Assembly: GCA_902797515.1 (NCBI GenBank)
Contig: CADBSX010000033.1
Location: 1 to 5,707, forward strand
Source: an uncultured Eubacteriales bacterium
Lineage (GTDB): Bacteria > Bacillota > Clostridia > Christensenellales > Borkfalkiaceae
Direction of reading: 5' to 3'
DNA: 5,707 bases
A program made the position numbers and the translations under genes. The notes under the pieces were generated by a model. That model did not search any database and was not told the DNA's origin. It saw only the letters and a program-made list of their open reading frames with translations. Each line of letters begins with the position of its first letter. The stretch's first letter is position 1. Below, piece by piece: positions 1 through 4,674 of this stretch.

Positions 1-86
1 ATACTTCCGTATTGTCAAGGGCTTTAACATAGCATTGACCGCATTATCGCCGCTTAAAAAAACTATTGATAAGGTGTGTTACACTT

Positions 87-755
87 ATGAATATAGAAGA
101 GGAATTGTTTTCAAAATATTCCGCGGACGAAGAGAAACTAGCCGCCTACGGATTTATAAAAAGAGACGGCGCGTATTTTTACGAGAAAGACCTTGCCGGC
201 GACGGATTGAAGATCGTCGTCGAGTATAGCGGCGAATTCAAAGGCAGGATAATCGATACGGCGTTCGGCGAAGAATACGTCAATTACAGGCTTAAAGACG
301 CGACGGGTTTCAGCGCGGGCGTAAAATCAAGATTTACAGACCTTCTTTCGGACATAAGGGATAAGTGCTGCGAAAAGAGGCTATACGCGACGGAACAAGC
401 CGTAAGGCTCAATAAATTCATAGCGGAAAGATTAGGCGGAAAGCCCGAATTTCTCTGGGAAAAATATCCGTCTTTTTCCATTTACAGGCGGTACGACAAC
501 AAGAAGTGGTACGCGCTTTTCGGCAGTATTCCGAGAAATAAAGCGGATAAGAGCGAAAGCGAAGAAGAAGTCGAAATAATAAACCTGAAAGCGGACGGGG
601 AAAAAGTCGCGGAACTTCTTTTTAAGGAAGGATATTTCGAGGCGTATCATATGAACAAAAAGAGTTGGATAACGGTGATACTCGACGGTACGGTTCCGAA
701 CGGGGAAATCGAAAAACTGATACTCGGAAGTTACGCGAGCGCGGGGAATAAGTGA
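87..755 (+). CDS. MmcQ/YjbR-family protein with an extra N-terminal region
   Basis: The predicted protein has 222 residues. The C-terminal half (about residues 118-217) reads like the MmcQ/YjbR (DUF419) family, which has a CyaY-like fold. Visible family motifs are a PEFLWEKYPSF-type strand (120-130), an NKKWYALF segment (138-145) followed by IPR, an INLK element (165-168), and the segment YHMNKKSWITVILDG (187-201). The first ~115 residues are an additional, mostly charged domain also seen in longer family members; I cannot name it. The molecular function of the family is not established, and DNA binding has only been suggested from its fold. I chose ATG 87 because AAGGTG (71-76) lies 10 nt upstream; an in-frame TTG at 66 has no ribosome binding site. 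The gene ends 38 nt before the -35 of the rpmG promoter, with no clear GC-rich terminator between them, so it is probably an unrelated neighbour of the ribosomal operon. Confidence 0.85.
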   Translation: MNIEEELFSKYSADEEKLAAYGFIKRDGAYFYEKDLAGDGLKIVVEYSGEFKGRIIDTAFGEEYVNYRLKDATGFSAGVKSRFTDLLSDIRDKCCEKRLYATEQAVRLNKFIAERLGGKPEFLWEKYPSFSIYRRYDNKKWYALFGSIPRNKADKSESEEEVEIINLKADGEKVAELLFKEGYFEAYHMNKKSWITVILDGTVPNGEIEKLILGSYASAGNK

Positions 756-793
756 GTTTTTGCAAAATATTTCAAATATTTACCGAAAAAAAC

Positions 794-822
794 TTGACAA
801 ATTAAATATAGTAATGTAAAAT
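794..822 (+). promoter_or_regulatory. Sigma-A-type promoter of the rpmG-secE-nusG-rplKA operon
   Basis: The -35 TTGACA (794-799) is a perfect consensus. It is followed after exactly 17 nt by TAAAAT (817-822), five of six matches to the -10 consensus. The expected start point is about 829. Upstream, two tandem copies of AAATATTT (765-772 and 774-781) give an AT-rich stretch at roughly -64 to -48, where an UP element would lie. This would be the main promoter for at least the first five genes of the cluster. Start point and strength are inferred, not seen. Confidence 0.85.
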
Positions 823-825
823 AGA

Positions 826-855
826 TTAGCACTCCTTAGGGGTGTTAATTTTTTT
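826..855 (+). promoter_or_regulatory. Inverted repeat plus T-tract over the rpmG start point
   Basis: TTAGCACTC (826-834) can pair over its full nine bases with GGGTGTTAA (840-848), two of the pairs being G-U, around a five-base loop. It is followed directly by T7 (849-855). In RNA this resembles a small intrinsic terminator or attenuator; in DNA it is an imperfect operator-like palindrome covering the predicted start. The left arm is identical to the left arm of the HrcA operator CIRCE, but the spacer is 5 nt rather than 9 and the right arm is degenerate. If transcription starts near 829, only about six pairs of the stem are in the transcript. The rpmG ribosome binding site GGAAGG begins right after the T-tract. 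Confidence 0.5.
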
Positions 856-869
856 GGAAGGCGAAAGAT

Positions 870-1031
870 ATGGCAAAAGGAAACAGAACCAGAATCACTT
901 TGGCGTGTACTGAATGCAAGCAGAGAAATTACGACGATTATAAAAACAAGAAGAACGATCCGGACAGAATAGAGATAAACAAGTATTGTCCGTTCTGCAA
1001 AAAGCACACCGTTCACAAAGAGACGAAGTAA
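870..1031 (+). CDS. rpmG: 50S ribosomal protein L33
   Basis: This 53-residue protein is a full-length L33, a small component of the large ribosomal subunit near the E site. It begins [16 protein letters not shown] and ends in the usual basic HTVHKETK tail. Four cysteines in two CxxC pairs (C13/C16 and C40/C43) form the zinc ribbon, so this is the zinc-binding 'C+' type rather than the cysteine-free paralogue that some bacteria make under zinc starvation. The motif [11 protein letters not shown] (19-29) is typical. ATG 870 follows GGAAGG (856-861) with 8 nt spacing. It is the first gene of the operon and lies 30 nt before secE, the usual arrangement in Clostridia and Bacilli. Confidence 0.96.
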   Translation: MAKGNRTRITLACTECKQRNYDDYKNKKNDPDRIEINKYCPFCKKHTVHKETK

Positions 1032-1061
1032 TATTTTTTCGTGTAACGAGAGGTAAACGAA

Positions 1062-1361
1062 ATGGCAAAAAATCAGGAAAACAACGCCGAGAAGAAAACG
1101 GAAAAAAAAGTAAAGAAGAATAAAAAACCGAACATTTTCGTCCGTATGTGGGGAAAGATAAAGGAAGTTTTCTCGGAACTTAAAAAGGTCACGTGGCCTT
1201 CTTTCGGAACGGTTTTGAAGCAACTCGGCGGCGTTCTCGTAATAATCGTGATCGTTCTCGCTCTCATTATGGTCATCGACCTCGGTTTGAGTCAGGTTTT
1301 AAGGCTCGTCCGTAACGATACGGCGTCGGTCGCAGGATCAATCATAGGCAGGATACTTTAA
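1062..1361 (+). CDS. secE: Preprotein translocase subunit SecE
   Basis: SecE clamps SecY in the SecYEG protein-export channel of the cytoplasmic membrane. The 99-residue protein has a lysine-rich N-terminus (about 1-22), then an amphipathic helix carrying the signature ELKKVTWPS (39-47), then a single hydrophobic membrane helix (about 53-78, rich in V, I and L) and a short C-terminal tail. One membrane helix is the normal Gram-positive form; E. coli SecE has three. The tail (about 79-99) is somewhat longer than in the shortest family members. ATG 1062 follows GAGAGG (1048-1053) with 8 nt spacing. The stop codon overlaps the nusG start by one base (TAATG), which suggests translational coupling with nusG. 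Confidence 0.96.
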   Translation: MAKNQENNAEKKTEKKVKKNKKPNIFVRMWGKIKEVFSELKKVTWPSFGTVLKQLGGVLVIIVIVLALIMVIDLGLSQVLRLVRNDTASVAGSIIGRIL

Positions 1362-1897
1362 TGGGGAACGCAGAAGCGAGGTGGTACGTCCTTCATACCT
1401 ATTCGGGATATGAATCGCTCGTAAAAGACACCATTGAAAAACTCATCGAGAACAACAATTTGAAAGACGTTATTCTCGATATAAAGATACCGATGGAAGA
1501 GACCATCGAGGAAAAGGCGAACGGAAAGAAGAAAGTCGTCACGAGGAAAGTTATTCCCTGTTACGTTTTCGTGAAACTCGTCTATTCCAACGATATGTGG
1601 TTTCTTCTTACCAACACGCGCGGCGTGACGGGATTCGTCGGTCCGCAAGGGAAAGCCGTTCCGCTCACCACCGCCGAAGTAAAGAAAATGCGGCTGGAAG
1701 AGGTCGTGACCGATTCCGACATAAAGGCGGGCGACAGCGTAAAGGTCGTTTCCGGCGCTTTGGACGGATTTATCGGCACGGTGAAGGCTGTGAACGCCGA
1801 CGCGCGTAAAGCGAGAGTGAAAGTCACTATGTTCGGCACGGAAACGGAAGTCGAACTCGGATTTTTCGAGATCGAAAAGATCCACGTCACTCAATAA
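1361..1897 (+). CDS. nusG: Transcription termination/antitermination factor NusG
   Basis: NusG binds the RNA polymerase clamp and affects pausing, termination and coupling to translation. The 178 residues give the standard two-domain protein. The NGN domain (about 7-112) contains WYVLHTYSGYE (8-18), the RKVIPCYVFVKL strand (62-73) and NTRGVTGFVG (85-94). The C-terminal KOW domain (about 123-175) contains AGDSVKVVSG and DGFIGTV (123-141). In the usual PGYV motif the glycine is a cysteine (C67), and the usual NTPG reads NTRG. I believe such variants occur in Clostridia, so I do not treat them as damage. The start overlaps the secE stop by one base; a modest AGGA at 1350-1353 lies 7 nt upstream. 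The 110-nt gap to rplK holds RNA structures. Confidence 0.96.
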   Translation: MGNAEARWYVLHTYSGYESLVKDTIEKLIENNNLKDVILDIKIPMEETIEEKANGKKKVVTRKVIPCYVFVKLVYSNDMWFLLTNTRGVTGFVGPQGKAVPLTTAEVKKMRLEEVVTDSDIKAGDSVKVVSGALDGFIGTVKAVNADARKARVKVTMFGTETEVELGFFEIEKIHVTQ

Positions 1898-1915
1898 CAT
1901 TATTATATATAACGC

Positions 1916-1941
1916 ATAAAGCGGTTTAAAATCCGTTTTAT
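1916..1941 (+). promoter_or_regulatory. AT-rich hairpin in the nusG-rplK spacer
   Basis: ATAAAGCGG (1916-1924) can pair with CCGTTTTAT (1933-1941), nine pairs including one G-U, around an eight-base loop. No separate U-tract follows, so it is not a convincing terminator. It lies directly before the L1-site hairpin and may be a processing, attenuation or stacking element of the rplK leader. Its function is unknown. Confidence 0.4.
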
Positions 1942-1944
1942 ATA

Positions 1945-1990
1945 GTGGGAGGAACGTTAAATTTTTTCATGGCGTTCCGAGAATCACCAC
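1945..1990 (+). promoter_or_regulatory. Likely L1-binding autoregulatory hairpin in the rplK leader
   Basis: An outer stem GTGG (1945-1948) pairs with CCAC (1987-1990). A GA bulge (1949-1950) follows on the left, then an inner stem GGAACG (1951-1956) pairs with CGTTCC (1973-1978). On the right is the loop GAGAATCA (1979-1986). This is the arrangement of the L1-binding stalk of 23S rRNA (GUGG-GA-GGCU paired with AGCC-GA...AUA-CCAC, recalled from the E. coli sequence), and the apical loop even contains CATGG, which also occurs in the rRNA. L1 is known to repress the L11-L1 operon in E. coli by binding such a mimic. The structure ends 6 nt before the rplK ribosome binding site. Binding by L1 is inferred. 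Confidence 0.75.
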
Positions 1991-2007
1991 AATTTCGGAG
2001 GAGAAAT

Positions 2008-2433
2008 ATGGCTAAAAAAGTTACAGCAATGGTAAAATTGCAACTGCAAGCCGGAAAAGCGACGCCGGGACCTCCCGTCGGATCGACGTTAGGACCTTAC
2101 GGTATCAATATTCCGGGCTTTACCAAGGAATTCAACGCAAAGACGGCAGATCAGGTCGGCTTGATAATTCCCGTAGTGATCACTATTTATCAGGACCGTT
2201 CGTTCACGTTCATACTCAAAACGCCTCCCGCGCCCGTCCTTATCAAAAAGGCGTGCGGAATAGAGACGGCAAGCGCGAAGCCGAATAAGGACAAAGTGGC
2301 TAAACTTACGAAAGCGCAGGTCGAAGAGATCGCGAAAGTAAAGATGCCCGATCTTAACGCGGCGTCGCTCGAAGCGGCTATGAGCATGATCAAAGGTACC
2401 GCTCGCAGTATGGGCGTTACCGTAGAAGAATAA
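2008..2433 (+). CDS. rplK: 50S ribosomal protein L11
   Basis: L11 binds the GTPase-associated centre of 23S rRNA at the base of the L7/L12 stalk and helps factor-dependent GTP hydrolysis and the stringent response. Its 141 residues match the usual length exactly. The N-terminal domain (1-70) carries the proline-rich [13 protein letters not shown] segment (13-25) and [10 protein letters not shown] (42-51). The C-terminal rRNA-binding domain (about 74-141) has the TPPAP linker (72-76) and the GTARSMGV segment (130-137). Residues 26-32 read STLGPYG where most bacteria have PALGQHG or PALGQQG, so the proline at position 26 is a serine. ATG 2008 was chosen because GGAGG (1997-2001) lies 6 nt upstream; an in-frame GTG at 1945 would translate the leader hairpin. 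It is co-transcribed with rplA. Confidence 0.97.
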   Translation: MAKKVTAMVKLQLQAGKATPGPPVGSTLGPYGINIPGFTKEFNAKTADQVGLIIPVVITIYQDRSFTFILKTPPAPVLIKKACGIETASAKPNKDKVAKLTKAQVEEIAKVKMPDLNAASLEAAMSMIKGTARSMGVTVEE

Positions 2434-2440
2434 AGGAGAG

Positions 2441-2469
2441 GTGGGAGAGAATTTTCTCGCTATAACCAC
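2441..2469 (+). promoter_or_regulatory. Second L1-like hairpin, between rplK and rplA
   Basis: GTGG (2441-2444) pairs with CCAC (2466-2469). After a GA bulge (2445-2446), GAGA (2447-2450) pairs with TCTC (2455-2458), and the right-hand loop is GCTATAA (2459-2465). The plan is the same as in the hairpin before rplK: GTGG-GA-stem and G...A-CCAC. The last paired base is one base from the rplA ribosome binding site AGGAGG (2471-2476), so a protein bound here would sit beside the initiation site. Its inner stem is short (4 pairs), so it is weaker than the first site. L1 binding is an inference from resemblance to 23S rRNA. Confidence 0.62.
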
Positions 2470-2487
2470 AAGGAGGATTCATAAATA

Positions 2488-3177
2488 ATGAAATACGGAA
2501 AAAAATACGCCGACAGTTTGAAGGCATACGACCGCACGAAACAATATGAAATAGGCGAGGCGATGGACGTCGTTATCGGCAACGCGAAGGCGAAATTCGA
2601 CGAGACGATAGAATTCCATTGCAGGCTCGGAGTAGATCCGAAACAAGCGGATCAGCAGGTCAGAGGCGTTATCGTCCTTCCTAACGGAACGGGCAAGACG
2701 GTCAGAGTTCTCGTCCTCGCCAAGGGCGAAAAAGCGGACGCGGCGACCGCCGCGGGCGCGGACTACGTCGGCGCGGAAGAACTCGTCGCGAAGATCCAGA
2801 AAGACAACTGGTTCGATTTCGACGCGGTCATCACGACTCCCGATATGATGGGCGTCGTAGGAAGAATAGGTAAACTTTTAGGTCCTAAGGGACTTATGCC
2901 GAACCCGAAGTCGGGAACGGTCACCATGGACGTCGTAAAGGCGATAAAGGACATCAAAGCAGGTAAAGTCGAATACATACTTGACAAGCAGGCGATAATC
3001 CATTGTCCGATCGGCAAGAAGAGTTTCGGCAAAGAGAAACTCACGGAAAACTACACCGCGCTTTTAGACGCGATCGTCAAAGCTAAACCTGCGGCGGCGA
3101 AAGGTCAGTATATAAAGAGCGTAACGGTTACCAGCACTATGGGCCCCGGCGTAAAAGTTTCTACCAAAAACGCGTGA
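2488..3177 (+). CDS. rplA: 50S ribosomal protein L1
   Basis: L1 forms the mobile stalk that helps release the E-site tRNA, and in many bacteria it also represses its own operon. The 229 residues are a normal length. Domain I comprises the two ends: [10 protein letters not shown] near the start, [25 protein letters not shown] (36-60), and the TSTMGPG motif (215-221). That motif includes T217 and M218, numbered as in the well-studied Thermus L1 where they contact RNA. Domain II lies in the middle, with [14 protein letters not shown] (67-80) and the signature [21 protein letters not shown], which spans 125-145. All expected RNA-contact motifs look intact. AGGAGG (2471-2476) is 11 nt upstream of ATG 2488, slightly long. 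The stop codon lies inside an inverted repeat. Confidence 0.97.
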   Translation: MKYGKKYADSLKAYDRTKQYEIGEAMDVVIGNAKAKFDETIEFHCRLGVDPKQADQQVRGVIVLPNGTGKTVRVLVLAKGEKADAATAAGADYVGAEELVAKIQKDNWFDFDAVITTPDMMGVVGRIGKLLGPKGLMPNPKSGTVTMDVVKAIKDIKAGKVEYILDKQAIIHCPIGKKSFGKEKLTENYTALLDAIVKAKPAAAKGQYIKSVTVTSTMGPGVKVSTKNA

Positions 3178-3199
3178 TTTTCGTTTGACAAAAATCACG
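3173..3199 (+). repeat. Inverted repeat around the rplA stop and the rplJ -35 box
   Basis: CGTGATTTT (3173-3181) and AAAATCACG (3191-3199) are perfect 9-bp inverted repeats separated by 9 nt. The left arm contains the rplA stop codon and the loop contains TTGACA, the -35 of the rplJ promoter. In RNA it would be a hairpin at the 3' end of rplA without a following U-tract; in DNA it could be an operator. Its role is unknown. Confidence 0.6.
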
Positions 3200-3213
3200 G
3201 GAAGAAGTATAAT
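3185..3213 (+). promoter_or_regulatory. Consensus promoter of the rplJ-rplL unit
   Basis: TTGACA (3185-3190), 17 nt, then TATAAT (3208-3213): a perfect match to the sigma-A consensus in both boxes and spacing. The start point would be near 3220, just before the L10 leader. This gives rplJ and rplL, whose products are needed in a 1:4 or higher ratio, a supply independent of the rpmG promoter. Confidence 0.9.
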
Positions 3214-3219
3214 ATAGTC

Positions 3220-3335
3220 AACTTAACAGCCTGAGACAGTAGGTCATAATTTACGGCTTGTCCGTAAAACCAACCGAGGCGGCAGAAAAGAGAGTTTTTT
3301 AGAGCCCTCGTATGCCGTTTCGGCATACGAGGGCT
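3220..3335 (+). ncRNA. L10 leader RNA
   Basis: The segment AGCCTGAGACAGTAGGT (3228-3244) and ACCAACCGAGGC (3269-3280) carry the conserved features of the L10 leader (Rfam L10_leader type), which binds the L10(L12)4 complex. GCCT (3229-3232) pairs with AGGC (3277-3280) to close the structure. Inside it a perfect hairpin TTTACGG (3250-3256) with CCGTAAA (3262-3268) forms the arm. The following terminator-like hairpin is the probable output element. CGAGG (3275-3279) overlaps the closing stem and is also complementary to CCTCG (3306-3310) in the 5' arm of that hairpin, so the two states could exclude each other. The family call rests on pattern recognition; the switch is inferred. Confidence 0.85.
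3303..3335 (+). terminator. Terminator-like hairpin at the end of the L10 leader
   Basis: A 15-bp perfect stem AGCCCTCGTATGCCG (3303-3317) pairs with CGGCATACGAGGGCT (3321-3335) over a TTT loop. It is followed by only GTTTAC, a weak U-tract. It ends 17 nt before the rplJ ribosome binding site GGAGGT (3353-3358). It is probably an attenuator that stops part of the transcripts, depending on whether L10 is bound upstream. The poor U-tract suggests partial, possibly factor-assisted termination or a stabilising hairpin. Confidence 0.6.
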
Positions 3336-3364
3336 GTTTACAAAGAAAAAACGGAGGTAAAAAA

Positions 3365-3862
3365 GTGTCGGCAAATTTAGAGGCTAAAAAGCAAGTAGTC
3401 GAAGACATCAAAGCAAAGATACAAGCCAGCAAGTCCGTGGTACTTGTGGACTACAAGGGCTTGACCGTTGCTCAGGATACCGAATTCCGTTCTAATATGA
3501 GAAAGGCGAACACCGAATACAAGGTTCTTAAAAACACCTTGCTTAAACGCGCGTTCAACGAACTCAGCGTCACAGCGTTTGACGAAGATCTTAACGGCCC
3601 GACCGCCGTTGCGTTCTGTCCCGACGAGACGAGCGCGGCGAAGGTAGTCGTGGATATGTGCAAGAGCACGGAAGACAAGATCTCTGTCAAAAGCGCGTAC
3701 GTTGACGGCTCGTATCAGGACGTAAAAGCGGTAAAGGAACTCGCGTCGATCCCGTCGAAAGACGTTCTCGTCGCAAAACTCGCGGGCGCATTGTCCGGAA
3801 TCGTACGCGGCCTTGCAGTCGCTCTTAACAGAGTCGCGGAGCAGAAGGAACAAAACGCTTAA
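3365..3862 (+). CDS. rplJ: 50S ribosomal protein L10
   Basis: L10 anchors the L7/L12 dimers to the large subunit and, as L10(L12)4, represses its own synthesis through the leader RNA. The 165 residues match the family. The N-terminal rRNA-binding domain shows the usual ...SKSVVLVDYKGLTVAQ segment (22-37) and the FRSNMRKANTEYKVLKNTLLKRAF region (41-64), followed by LNGPTAVAF (76-84). The C-terminal helix (about 134-165, with LAGALSGIVRGLAVALNRVAEQKEQ) is the L7/L12 dimer-binding tail. The start is GTG 3365, supported by GGAGGT (3353-3358) 6 nt upstream; a GTG start may lower its output relative to rplL. It is followed by an unusually long 265-nt gap before rplL. Confidence 0.97.
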   Translation: MSANLEAKKQVVEDIKAKIQASKSVVLVDYKGLTVAQDTEFRSNMRKANTEYKVLKNTLLKRAFNELSVTAFDEDLNGPTAVAFCPDETSAAKVVVDMCKSTEDKISVKSAYVDGSYQDVKAVKELASIPSKDVLVAKLAGALSGIVRGLAVALNRVAEQKEQNA

Positions 3863-3871
3863 AGGTTTATA

Positions 3872-3989
3872 AACGGTGATAAGCGTCGCGATACTTCGTT
3901 TCTGCTCGGTTTTTGAAATTCCTGCGACCGAAAAGGTCGCCCCCTTTCAAAAACAGTCGCGAGCCTCGTCTCGCTCGCTTCTGACCGTT
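3872..3989 (+). repeat. MITE-like imperfect palindrome in the rplJ-rplL gap
   Basis: The 118-bp segment has terminal inverted repeats of 14 bp matching at 12 positions: AACGGTGATAAGCG (3872-3885) and CGCTTCTGACCGTT (3976-3989). Inside are TTTTTGAAA (3910-3918) pairing with TTTCAAAAA (3945-3953), and GCGACC (3924-3929) pairing with GGTCGC (3935-3940) around a GAAAA loop. A further hairpin GCGAGC (3959-3964) with GCTCGC (3973-3978) lies in the right arm. There is no ORF in it. No clear target-site duplication is visible. It could be a small mobile or dispersed repeat inserted between rplJ and rplL, or a structured RNA element controlling the rplJ/rplL ratio. Confidence 0.6.
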
Positions 3990-4040
3990 AAAAAAGAAAA
4001 GTTACGCGAGCCTTGAAGAACTCGTTTCTAAACCTTAAAA
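3958..4040 (+). repeat. Degenerate direct repeats, 47-nt period
   Basis: The 36-nt segments 3958-3993 and 4005-4040 both begin CGCGAGCC, share TCG and TTCT in the middle and end TTAAAA, matching at about 26 of 36 positions without gaps. A related TCGTTTCT also appears at 3896-3903, next to TCGCGA. This suggests an old partial duplication of the right end of the palindromic element. The second copy contains the possible rplL promoter. Confidence 0.45.
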
Positions 4041-4041
4041 T
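4013..4041 (+). promoter_or_regulatory. Possible rplL promoter
   Basis: TTGAAG (4013-4018), 17 nt, then TAAAAT (4036-4041): four and five matches to the -35 and -10 consensus at ideal spacing. The -10 lies within the palindrome TTAAAAT-ATT-ATTTTAA (4035-4051). It would give extra transcripts of rplL, whose protein is needed in several copies per ribosome. The flanking DNA is AT-rich, so chance is a real possibility. Confidence 0.4.
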
Positions 4042-4127
4042 ATTATTTTAAAAGCGTAGCGTTTCTTTCTGTTTTCACAATAGTTATAAGAGCAAATAAT
4101 AAAAACAAAAAAGAGAGGATAAAAAAA

Positions 4128-4499
4128 ATGGCTGATATAGCAAAATTCATCGAAGAAATCAAAGGTATGACCGTTCTCGAACTCAATAGTTTAGTTAAGG
4201 CTATCGAAGAAGAATTCGGAGTAAGCGCGGCCGCTCCCGTAGCGGTTGCGGGCGCGGCGGCTGCGGAAGCGGCTCCGGCGGCGGAAGAAAAGACGGAATT
4301 CAACGTCGTTTTGAAAGAGATTGGCGCGAACAAGATCGCTGTCATCAAAGCGGTCAGAGAGATCACCGGTCTCGGACTCGTCGATGCGAAGAACATGGTC
4401 GAGAAACTCGGCACGGTCAAAGAGGCCGCTCCGAAGGACGAGGCCGAAAAGATGGTTGCCAAACTCAAAGAGGCGGGCGCCAACGCGGTTATGGAATAA
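4128..4499 (+). CDS. rplL: 50S ribosomal protein L7/L12
   Basis: L7/L12 is the multicopy acidic stalk protein that recruits translation factors. The 123 residues have the expected parts: an N-terminal dimerisation and L10-binding helix pair (1-31, [30 protein letters not shown]), an alanine-rich flexible hinge (32-53), and the factor-binding C-terminal domain (about 55-123), with [28 protein letters not shown] (57-84). In the later part [11 protein letters not shown] (90-100) differs from the more common LVEGAPKPVKEG pattern, losing the usual proline. GAGAGGA (4113-4119) supplies the ribosome binding site about 9 nt before ATG 4128. rpoB, the usual next gene, is absent; a terminator follows instead. 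Confidence 0.97.
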   Translation: MADIAKFIEEIKGMTVLELNSLVKAIEEEFGVSAAAPVAVAGAAAAEAAPAAEEKTEFNVVLKEIGANKIAVIKAVREITGLGLVDAKNMVEKLGTVKEAAPKDEAEKMVAKLKEAGANAVME

Positions 4500-4520
4500 T
4501 TTTTTCCGTAAAAACGATCG

Positions 4521-4553
4521 AAAGGATTTCCTTTTTTCCGGGAAGTCCTTTTT
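4521..4553 (+). terminator. Intrinsic terminator after rplL
   Basis: AAAGGATTTCC (4521-4531) pairs with GGAAGTCCTTT (4541-4551), 11 pairs with one G-U, over a nine-base loop. The run TTTTT (4549-4553) overlaps the 3' arm and is followed by CTC. It lies 21 nt past the rplL stop and would end the ribosomal-protein operon. Confidence 0.75.
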
Positions 4554-4603
4554 CTCGTGAAACGGGAAGTAAAAAAATATTTTCGGAAAAAGCGTTAAAT
4601 AAG

Positions 4604-4631
4604 TTGCTTTTTATTTTTAAATCGGTATAAT
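4604..4631 (+). promoter_or_regulatory. Promoter upstream of the ABC transporter gene
   Basis: TTGCTT (4604-4609), 16 nt, then a perfect TATAAT (4626-4631). The predicted start is about 4638, only about 10 nt before a strong terminator hairpin. A transcript from here would therefore be very short unless the terminator is read through or regulated. Confidence 0.6.
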
Positions 4632-4646
4632 ATTGAATTAAGGAAT

Positions 4647-4674
4647 AAAGGTTTGGTGCAGACCAAACCTTTTT
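4647..4674 (+). terminator. Strong intrinsic terminator or attenuator before the ABC gene
   Basis: AAAGGTTTGGT (4647-4657) pairs perfectly with ACCAAACCTTT (4662-4672) over a GCAG loop, 11 pairs, with TTTTT (4670-4674) then CTTAT. Orientation is + strand; on the other strand the tail is poor. It may be a back-up terminator for the rplL operon or a leader attenuator for the exporter gene, whose ATG is 64 nt further on. Confidence 0.8.

Noticed and set aside
35..69. Possible promoter for the YjbR-family gene (TTGACC at 35-40, TATTGA at 64-69)
   Set aside because: The spacing is 23 nt, too long, and no better -10 is present in the short upstream segment.
35..229. Short + strand frame starting before the YjbR-family gene
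   Set aside because: It is arginine-rich nonsense in another frame of the YjbR-family gene and lacks a ribosome binding site.
756..793. Terminator for the YjbR-family gene
   Set aside because: Only AT-rich weak pairing from the two AAATATTT copies is present, which is better explained as promoter upstream sequence.
826..852. True CIRCE operator
   Set aside because: Only the left arm matches; GAGTGCTAA is not found at the required 9-nt spacing, so HrcA control is not claimed.
1358..1900. 180-codon open frame on the - strand opposite nusG
   Set aside because: It mirrors nusG almost end to end, shows no recognisable domain and has no ribosome binding site; it is a product of codon bias in the real gene.
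1945..2007. Longer rplK reading frame starting at GTG 1945
   Set aside because: The extra 21 codons translate the L1-like leader hairpin and have no L11 similarity; ATG 2008 has a strong ribosome binding site and gives the standard 141 residues.
3377..3853. 158-codon open frame on the - strand opposite rplJ
   Set aside because: A shadow of the well-supported rplJ gene, with no family resemblance.
3866..3995. Target-site duplication flanking the palindromic element
   Set aside because: The flanks share only short A/T runs that could be chance; no convincing direct repeat is visible.
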